A DNA stretch of 14,552 nucleotides, taken from JANPJV01 sp031425695 (GTDB lineage: Bacteria > Pseudomonadota > Gammaproteobacteria > Xanthomonadales > SZUA-5). The stretch is taken from positions 1-14,552 of the forward strand of contig JANPJV010000018.1 in assembly GCA_031425695.1 (NCBI GenBank), given 5' to 3'. The translations under genes were made by a program, and so were the position numbers. Under the pieces are notes generated by a model. It worked only from the letters and a program-made list of their open reading frames with translations. It searched no databases and was not told the DNA's origin. Positions 1-5,003 of this stretch are shown here, piece by piece (the stretch's first letter is position 1; each line of letters starts with the position of its first letter).

Positions 1-50
1 CGCCGCGAATCCATCAACCGAAAAGAAACTCACTAAATAGCGACTAACGG

Positions 51-302
51 TTGTCTCAGGGCATTGACACATTCCGCTACGTGCTTGCGCCGTTGGGCAT
101 GGACAGTCTGCCGCGGCAGCATTACCACGCAGTACCCGGTATTCTCGATTCGGAGGAAGAGCCTCAACGTTGCGATAGCACATGCGTAATTCAAGAGTTC
201 TTGGCTGAAGGTGACGCCGTGCGGGGCCTGCTTGATATTGAACTCGACCGTACAGGCGCAGTGCAATGTGAGGTTAGATTTGATGTGACACGAGATCATT
301 AA
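51..302 (+). CDS. possible small hypothetical protein (83 aa)
   Basis: I do not recognise this product. The frame opens directly after an in-frame TAA at 45-47. Its first usable start is TTG at 51 with no clear ribosome binding site; ATG at 99 would give a 67-residue product. The predicted protein is soluble and acidic in its second half (a DSEEE stretch, and an ending rich in D, E and R), with no signal peptide or membrane segment. It ends 28 bases before the next gene, which has a good ribosome binding site, so the two could be cotranscribed. The opposite strand is also open over nearly the same stretch, which weakens the case. It could equally be the remnant of a longer gene cut near the window edge. 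Confidence 0.33.
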   Translation: MSQGIDTFRYVLAPLGMDSLPRQHYHAVPGILDSEEEPQRCDSTCVIQEFLAEGDAVRGLLDIELDRTGAVQCEVRFDVTRDH

Positions 303-330
303 CGTCGCCCCCAGCCACCATGGAGTTGAA

Positions 331-564
331 ATGGCGCTCTATAAATACCCTCAGTACCTCCAGCAAAACCAGCACGAGGCTTTCGACACCGTCCTTAACC
401 CCGGCACTCGGCTGCTCAATTCCGGAATTTATCGTTGCGAAGGGTGTGGTGACGAAATCGCTGCAAACAAAGGAGACCCGCTGCCGCCGCAGAATCACCA
501 TCAGCACTCCCCTTCTCAAGGCTCAATTCGTTGGCGACTGATCGTGTGCTCAGTGCAACGGTAG
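331..564 (+). CDS. small zinc-ribbon-like protein ('protein L'-like)
   Basis: This is a 77-residue protein resembling a short family found in proteobacterial accessory DNA, often annotated as protein L and of unknown function. Visible hallmarks are an aromatic N terminus (MALYKYPQYL), a central IYRCEGCG segment with a CxxC pair at residues 36 and 39, a PLPPQNHHQH segment at about 50-59 that could supply further metal ligands, and an IRWRLIV ending. The CxxC plus histidine cluster suggests zinc binding, which is inferred from residue pattern only. The ATG at 331 is supported by GGAG at 322-325 with a five-base spacer. The nuclease gene at 639-1322 runs towards it on the other strand. The family name is from memory; the metal-binding role is not proven. 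Confidence 0.72.
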   Translation: MALYKYPQYLQQNQHEAFDTVLNPGTRLLNSGIYRCEGCGDEIAANKGDPLPPQNHHQHSPSQGSIRWRLIVCSVQR

Positions 565-638
565 CCTGCAAGCTGGGTGGCGGCGAGAGGTACGTTAAAG
601 CAGACACCTTAGATGCTGGATGGCAGACGTTGGGCGCG

Positions 639-1322
639 CTACCAATAGCTAGGTTTGTCCGCGGGCTTCCTATGGGTACCCACCCTTGTAGGGAGCTGAC
701 ATGCGGCTAGCTCTGCGAGCTTAATCTCACGTCTGGTCCAGTCGGCAAGTCGGGAAAGATCTGCATTTGCTGGACGGCGTTGCTGCTGTGAAACCGAAGC
801 GGGTTGTTCGCGGCGTGGGAAAATGACGCCGCGACGTATATGAGGTGCATCCTGACAGACAAGCTTCAGCGCAGGCACGAGGTCACTGTCGTTCGATATC
901 AAGAGCACCTGTTCGCACTCACCTCGGATGGCGTCGCGATACAACTGGAGTGCGATCGCAACGTCAGTTTCCTTTTCCTCTAAGCGCCATATCTCTACGC
1001 GATCCTGCTTGTTCGGTGGTTCCTGAAACTTGGGCGCGTAGGCCTGCTCGAGCGAATACCACCCTTGGTAGATGATCACGCGACCGCGAGCCTCCAAAGC
1101 CCGATGGTAGGTTTGCTGGGCTTGAGTAGCTTCTTGGCCCCGCGAAGCGAGCTTCGCTTTGATCGGAGCAGTGAAGTAGTTCACCTGCACCAAGACGCTG
1201 TTGGGATCCTGGATGTGCAGGATGGTCTCGATCAGTCGGACGAGATCAAGCCACTTGTACGTGGTTCCCTTGAGGCAACCAAAGAAGAGGTTGAAGCCGT
1301 CGACATAGGCGATGGTGCGCAA
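639..1322 (-). CDS. NYN domain (PIN-like) protein, probable ribonuclease
   Basis: The 227-residue product fits the NYN/DUF88 (LabA-like) branch of the PIN nuclease superfamily, whose members use clustered acidic residues and a divalent metal to cleave RNA. Visible motifs are YVDGFNLFF at residues 6-14 with Asp8 and Asn11, KETDVAIAL with Asp120, and LISNDSDLVPAL at 141-152 with Asp145 and Asp147. These are the expected catalytic acids, so the enzyme should be active. The last 55 or so residues are basic and low in hydrophobics, perhaps an RNA-contacting tail. The start is TTG at 1322, chosen because the first beta strand begins at residue 3 and no ATG lies nearby. A perfect 12-base inverted repeat followed by five T lies 18 bases upstream of the start codon. 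The substrate cannot be told from the sequence. Confidence 0.85.
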   Translation of the reverse strand: MRTIAYVDGFNLFFGCLKGTTYKWLDLVRLIETILHIQDPNSVLVQVNYFTAPIKAKLASRGQEATQAQQTYHRALEARGRVIIYQGWYSLEQAYAPKFQEPPNKQDRVEIWRLEEKETDVAIALQLYRDAIRGECEQVLLISNDSDLVPALKLVCQDAPHIRRGVIFPRREQPASVSQQQRRPANADLSRLADWTRREIKLAELAACQLPTRVGTHRKPADKPSYW

Positions 1323-1340
1323 GTTTCCGGCCCCAAAAAT

Positions 1341-1369
1341 GACAACACCGGCGCGCGGCCGGTGTTGTC
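1341..1369 (-). terminator. strong hairpin with T tract just upstream of the NYN gene
   Basis: The arms GACAACACCGGC (1341-1352) and GCCGGTGTTGTC (1358-1369) form a perfect 12-base inverted repeat with a five-base loop. Read on the minus strand it is followed by ATTTTTGG, the form of an intrinsic terminator. It ends 18 bases before the TTG start of the nuclease gene. It could stop transcripts arriving from the right, or act as an attenuator in the leader of the nuclease gene. Confidence 0.6.
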
Positions 1370-1647
1370 GCCCAAGGAGCCGCCGCGAACTGAATCACGC
1401 GCTCAACGGGTGAGTTGTGACGCTAACTATATCCGGATATGCGCCAAAGGCATAGCGCACGGCACAGTTCGTTCAGGCGTCGCTTGGCCTGAACGGTCAT
1501 GACTCCGGCGCACGAGAGCTCTGCAAGAGTCTGAATAGGAAGCGAAATGTGACTTAGCGCATCTTGCGAAGCCGCAGAGTGCTTGGGTGAGCATGCCGTG
1601 GCTGCGAGATGTTGCTTCTGGCGGATCCTGATCGCATCCGACCCCGA

Positions 1648-1672
1648 CAAAAAGGCCGGACGGGCGCGGCCT
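1648..1672 (-). terminator. possible intrinsic terminator, minus strand
   Basis: On the minus strand AGGCCG pairs with CGGCCT across an eight-base loop and is followed by TTTTTG. It lies just left of the right-facing promoter at 1678-1705. It would block antisense transcription coming out of the 1735-3578 operon region. The stem is only six base pairs, so confidence is moderate. Confidence 0.45.
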
Positions 1673-1677
1673 AGCGC

Positions 1678-1705
1678 TTTACATGTCAACATTATTGTGT
1701 AGAAT
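1678..1705 (+). promoter_or_regulatory. sigma70-type promoter for the 1735-3578 operon
   Basis: TTTACA at 1678-1683 and TAGAAT at 1700-1705 are separated by 16 bases, matching the -35 and -10 consensus at most positions. The expected transcription start is near 1712, giving a leader of roughly 23 bases before the ATG at 1735. The region is AT-rich in an otherwise GC-rich neighbourhood. Confidence 0.65.
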
Positions 1706-1734
1706 TCGCCATCAGGTCATCATAAGGATTCCAA

Positions 1735-2370
1735 ATGGACTCGTCGGGGCATGAAACGATCGGCGAGATCTTGACCCACGACATCCCGCGCGACTTCCTT
1801 CTGACCTTCGAGAGCTTGTACCAGCGCGCACTCGAAGACGCACACGCGATAGCGAGTAGGAGGGCCATCGGGCACAAGAAGTCGGTGTTGGGTATCAACC
1901 GTCACTTTCTTCTGAACGAAGCACTTCTCAACGCATTCGAAGAGTTTGGCATTCTGCATGGACCGCTTCGAGGGAATTCCGCTCTTGTTGGTCAGTTTGG
2001 CAGAGTCACCCTCGGTCGGCTTCATCTGGGTCCTGGCGGGTGGGATAACTCCCGGCGCAGCAAGGCCAAGGTGAGGCTATGCGAGCGTAATGGTGCCGCT
2101 GCCCAGCTAGTTCAGTGCAATCTTTTTGGGGCGGCGTCGGTGGTCAAGGCGCTGACGGCGTTCCTCGTCACGGATGGCGACGAACGGGCGGCGAACGTCT
2201 ACATTGTAGTTCCCGACGCCTACATGGATCTGCGAAATCCGGTTTTCCGTGAGTCGCTTTTCGAGTTCCTGCACCGCTATGAGCCTGTGGAGCCAATCGT
2301 TGATATCGCCTTCCCAGAGCTGAAGCAGGGGGTCAAGCGTGTAGAACAGGGCGACGGGTTCCCGACATGA
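1735..2370 (+). CDS. hypothetical protein, partner of the HTH-ImmA/IrrE gene
   Basis: This 211-residue soluble protein belongs to no family I can name. The ATG at 1735 has AAGGA at 1724-1728, six bases away, and sits just downstream of a good promoter. The middle (about 54-75) reads as a helical segment with NRHFLLNEALLNAFEEFG. Residues 155-192 contain a strand-like VYIVVPDAYMDL followed by a helix FRESLFEFLHRYEP, suggesting an alpha/beta fold. There is no signal peptide, membrane segment or obvious catalytic motif. Its stop overlaps the start of the downstream HTH-metallopeptidase gene as ATGA, so the two are translationally coupled and probably work together. Partners of ImmA/IrrE proteins are often cleavage substrates or toxin-antitoxin mates; that role is inferred here from context alone. 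Confidence 0.75.
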   Translation: MDSSGHETIGEILTHDIPRDFLLTFESLYQRALEDAHAIASRRAIGHKKSVLGINRHFLLNEALLNAFEEFGILHGPLRGNSALVGQFGRVTLGRLHLGPGGWDNSRRSKAKVRLCERNGAAAQLVQCNLFGAASVVKALTAFLVTDGDERAANVYIVVPDAYMDLRNPVFRESLFEFLHRYEPVEPIVDIAFPELKQGVKRVEQGDGFPT

Positions 2371-3578
2371 CAAGGGTCATCGCAAATTTCGTGCATGAAC
2401 GGCTCGAGCAAGCCATGGTCGCGCGTGGCTGCTCTGCGGTGGAGTTGGCTGCTGGTTTGGAAATTGCACCTGCAACGCTCAGCCGGCTCAAGAACGGCGC
2501 ACAGGCGCCGAGTGGGGAGATGATCCAGCGCCTCGCCGACAAGCTGCGTGTAAGTCCGGAATGGTTGACCAGGCCGATGCCGAGGGCTGCTACAAAGCCG
2601 TGCTTTCGTGGCAGCGTGGCGCAAATGAAGGCTGAGCGTGGTCTGTTGAATGCCCGGATCAACTGGTTGGATGAAATTGCGCAGGAGCTCGAGCAGTACG
2701 TCGACTTTCCCAAAGTTGCGCTTCCGTCCATCCCTGCTCGAAAGCTATCTGAGATCACAAACTCAGACATCGAGTCGGCAGCTGCCGCATGCCGATCTAT
2801 GTGGGGTCTACGGGATGGGCCGATCTCAGACGTTCTGTTGCTGTTGGAGAACTCCGGCGTCATTGTTGCGCGCGAAGAAACTGGCACACCCCGTATCGAA
2901 GGACTGTCGGCGTGGAGCGCCTCAACCCGCCCGCTTGTATTGCTTTGCGCAGACAAGCTCAATGCTTACCGGAGCCGCTTTGACGCCGCACACGAGCTTG
3001 GGCACTTGGTGCTCCACAAACATATTGAGCCGCCTGCCGATCCTGCAGGGCACAAACAGATCGAGCAGCAGGCGCACCGGTTTGCTGGTGCCTTCCTGTT
3101 GCCTGAGAAGTCCTTTGCGGCCGAAATTGCCTTTCCCGTCTCTCTCCAGGGGCTGACGTTCCTGAAAAGGCGGTGGGGCGTGTCTGTGGCGGCAATGATC
3201 ATGCGTCTAGTTGCATTGAAGCTGGTTTCAGAAAGCGACTATCTACGCTTGATCAAGCTGCGTTCGGCTCGGTGGGGGAACAAGCAGGAACCGAATGATG
3301 ATGATCGGCAGCCCGAGGAGCCTCGACTCTTGCGGCGAACCGCAGCCGTGCTTGAGCAGGCCGGGGTGCTTACAGCCGCATCACTGCCATCCGTAACCGG
3401 CCTCTCCGCCAGGGATGTTGAGAGCCTTATGGGGTTGCCGTTAAATTCGCTCTCATTCCCGAAGGCCGAAGTCGTGGACTTGGCCCTGAAACGCCGTGTG
3501 GATCCACAGCACTTGGCGTCGGCCGAAACATCTGGTGGAGTGTTGCTTGAATTCGGCAAGCGCCTAAGGCCGCGATAA
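2367..3578 (+). CDS. XRE-type HTH / ImmA-IrrE family metallopeptidase
   Basis: The 403-residue protein joins a DNA-binding domain to a zinc peptidase of the ImmA/IrrE (DUF955) family. ImmA and IrrE cleave specific repressors to switch gene expression in mobile elements or under stress. Residues about 8-68 form the HTH, with LAAGLEIAPATLSRLKNG as the recognition region. HELGH at 209-213 gives two zinc ligands and the catalytic Glu210. IEQQAHRFAGAFLLP at 232-246 supplies the usual third ligand, Glu233. All key residues are present, so it should be active. The C-terminal part after about 310 is charged, then hydrophobic, with no assignment. The gene overlaps the 211-residue gene by four bases (ATGA). 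Possible roles are an element-borne regulator or part of a toxin-antitoxin-like pair. Confidence 0.88.
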   Translation: MTRVIANFVHERLEQAMVARGCSAVELAAGLEIAPATLSRLKNGAQAPSGEMIQRLADKLRVSPEWLTRPMPRAATKPCFRGSVAQMKAERGLLNARINWLDEIAQELEQYVDFPKVALPSIPARKLSEITNSDIESAAAACRSMWGLRDGPISDVLLLLENSGVIVAREETGTPRIEGLSAWSASTRPLVLLCADKLNAYRSRFDAAHELGHLVLHKHIEPPADPAGHKQIEQQAHRFAGAFLLPEKSFAAEIAFPVSLQGLTFLKRRWGVSVAAMIMRLVALKLVSESDYLRLIKLRSARWGNKQEPNDDDRQPEEPRLLRRTAAVLEQAGVLTAASLPSVTGLSARDVESLMGLPLNSLSFPKAEVVDLALKRRVDPQHLASAETSGGVLLEFGKRLRPR

Positions 3579-3743
3579 CTGGTCAATGCCCGCAAGGCCG
3601 CTAGAGTCTCCGTCGCGATAGAGCAACAATTGCGCAAGGCCCTCCGCAAGTGCGCCTAATACTGTTTATGTCAACTAGACGGTTGCACGTATCGTTGCAG
3701 TCCCACTCCCCCAGCAGCGCGCTCCCTCGCGCTAGGCGCCGCC

Positions 3744-3765
3744 TGCGTCGAGACGCATCCTTTAT
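3744..3765 (+). terminator. possible weak terminator after the ImmA/IrrE operon
   Basis: TGCGTC (3744-3749) and GACGCA (3752-3757) form a tight hairpin followed on the plus strand by TCCTTTATT. The T tract is broken and the hairpin lies 166 bases past the stop codon, so this is a low-confidence call. Confidence 0.3.
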
Positions 3766-3816
3766 TAGAGCGCGGGCCGCTGAACAGGATCGCGAGCCGA
3801 TCGGCGGTGGATCGAG

Positions 3817-3907
3817 TGGTACTCCGGGTCGGATTCGAACCGACAACCTGCGCCTTATCTGGGCTACGGTATATAAAACCGCTGCTCTACCGTTGAGCTA
3901 CCGGAGC
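3817..3907 (-). tRNA. unusual tRNA, anticodon UAU (Ile, AUA codons), long variable region
   Basis: Read on the minus strand this folds as a tRNA of 88 nucleotides plus an encoded CCA at 3817-3819. The acceptor arms are GCTCCGG and CCGGAGT, with a G-U first pair and discriminator A. The D arm is GCTC/GAGC with loop AACGGTA. The anticodon stem is GCGGT/ACCGT with loop TTTATAT, and the T arm is GTCGG/CCGAC with loop TTCGAAT. The anticodon read directly is UAU, predicting decoding of AUA. Most bacteria read AUA with a lysidine-modified CAU tRNA instead. The variable region is 21 bases, about 16 more than class I, though the D arm is class I in form. A three-pair GCC/GGC mini-stem is possible within it. 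CGAGTGG at 3813-3819 and CCACTCG at 3911-3917 could pair outside the acceptor stem. Identity is tentative. Confidence 0.72.
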
Positions 3908-4169
3908 ATGCCACTCGTTGAGAGTGGAGCTCGGTATGGGTGGAATCCGGTAGGGCGACTTCAGCATGAGGCACATCTCTTAAAACAGGTAGCGGCAGGC
4001 CGCGAGGAAAGGCTAACACCAAGTAGCAAGATTGCAAACGTCGCCATGTTAAGCCGCCCCTGCGCGACAGCAGATAGGTGCGACCAATGGGACAGCGATC
4101 GGTTGGAACCGCGCAGACTCAGGCAAGTAGCCATCGTCAGTACCCAACGCAGATTACGCGCCGCCCGAG
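3908..4169. other. intergenic stretch, no gene seen
   Basis: Apart from a perfect hairpin CCACTC-GTTGA-GAGTGG at 3911-3927, immediately upstream of the tRNA 5' end, I see no gene or convincing signal. Reading frames exist on both strands but none resembles a known protein. Confidence 0.4.
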
Positions 4170-4253
4170 CCATCGGCCGCGCGAAAAAACGATCAAGCCG
4201 CGCGTGGCCCGAATCAGGGCGACGTACACATGCTCTGGCGACACTCGCAAGAT
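4170..4253 (-). pseudogene. possible UvrD-like helicase motif VI remnant
   Basis: In one minus-strand frame the segment includes EHVYVALIRATRGLIVFSR. It resembles the last conserved helicase motif of UvrD/Rep proteins, whose pattern is roughly LLYVALTRAR followed by hydrophobic residues. No other helicase motif can be placed nearby in any frame. It may be what is left of a helicase gene deleted together with most of the neighbouring ATPase gene. A chance resemblance is possible, since only about 20 residues support the idea. Confidence 0.25.
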
Positions 4254-4519
4254 CGAGTAGCACCGTGTAGGTCGGCTTCGCACAAGTACGGTTGCCGGCC
4301 GCACGCGGCCGAATCGCCTAACAATATGCCGAGGACATCTGTGCGGAAGACGCGCCGTCCAGCCTGAATGGACCAGGCGCGGAGTGTTGCCCGCGATTCG
4401 TGCAAATCTGGCTTCTCGACGAACGCCACGGCGGCTGCCTCGTCCGTAGTCGCGGCCACGCGGACACGGCCTCGACGCAATGTCTCGCACCGTCCCATGA
4501 TGCAAATCCGGCGGCAGCT

Positions 4520-4749
4520 CGCCGATCGTCACGCGAGGTTGGAAGCAGCCGCCGCATTGAGCCCATGAAAGTCGGGTCGTAGAACACTTCGCGTCGCGTC
4601 GCGGACATCGCCAGCGCGATCGCATCGAGAACCGTGCTCTTGCCGACATCGCCAGCGCCGAGAAGCGCGTTTAGACCCGGGCGCGGCGCCCAGTCTAGGT
4701 GCGCAATTCCGCGAAACCGGCGTATTGACACATGGCGAATGCGGCTCAT
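4520..4749 (-). pseudogene. decayed OLD/RecF-like AAA ATPase, N-terminal remnant
   Basis: From ATG at 4749 the first 60 or so residues match the start of OLD-family (overcoming lysogenization defect) or RecF-like ATPases. FRGIAHLDWAPRPGLNALLG leads into the Walker A motif GAGDVGKST at about residues 32-40, followed by VLDAIALAMSATRREVFYDP. These proteins are SMC-like ATPases that often carry a nuclease Toprim domain and act in phage defence or repair. After residue 67 the expected reading breaks up: NAAAASNLA appears in a second frame and VTIGELPPDLHH in the third, before stops or unrelated sequence follow. At least two frameshifts and loss of everything beyond roughly residue 100 make it nonfunctional, since whole family members run to several hundred residues. 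No ribosome binding site is apparent. Confidence 0.7.
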
Positions 4750-4912
4750 CGGAGGTCCCAGGCTATTACATGGCTACAACAGTAGCGGTCGGAGCTGTCG
4801 TGCGGAGGAGTATCATTACGTACGACAGGTAGCGCTGACCGGTGTAAGCGCCCGCCCGCCTTGCAAGAGGTCCGCACCCCAGAGTGGGATAAGTAAGAGG
4901 TTCCGGATTGAG

Positions 4913-4940
4913 ACGCCCCGCATGCGGGGCGTTTTTTTTT
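4913..4940 (+). terminator. strong intrinsic terminator, plus strand
   Basis: A perfect 20-base palindrome at 4913-4932 (arm ACGCCCCGCA) is followed on the plus strand by a run of nine T at 4932-4940. No plus-strand gene is seen between 3578 and this point, so either it ends an unseen small RNA or it is a leftover of a lost gene. On the minus strand, the direction of the relaxase gene, it has no T tract. Confidence 0.8.
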
Positions 4941-5003
4941 GGGTGACGTCCCACCTGCATTTGTTCGCCCATAGCCGGCCGTCAGGATGCAAGCCGAGAC
5001 CCG

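Larger units (their letters stand above)
1323..1677. other. gene-poor stretch with several inverted repeats
   Basis: I see no convincing protein gene between the NYN gene and the promoter at 1678. Besides the 12-base hairpin at 1341-1369, it holds a perfect 12-base palindrome (ATATCCGGATAT, 1429-1440) and a nine-base inverted repeat (1470-1478 with 1487-1495, eight-base loop). A six-base hairpin at 1653-1672 is followed on the minus strand by TTTTT. An 89-codon minus-strand frame (1423-1692) spans most of this but has no family resemblance. A promoter for the NYN gene should lie here, but no minus-strand -35/-10 pair stands out. Confidence 0.5.

Noticed and set aside
1423..1692. 89-codon minus-strand frame upstream of the NYN gene
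   Set aside because: It starts within the right-facing promoter region and passes through a terminator-like hairpin. It has no recognisable domain, and its start overlaps the promoter spacer.
3817..3907. tRNA as an integration attachment site
   Set aside because: No integrase gene and no second copy of the tRNA 3' end were seen in the window, so there is no evidence of integration here.
3650..4270. 206-codon plus-strand frame across the tRNA
   Set aside because: Its GRIRTDNL segment is the usual spurious translation of the antisense of a tRNA T arm, and the rest is arginine-rich junk without similarity.
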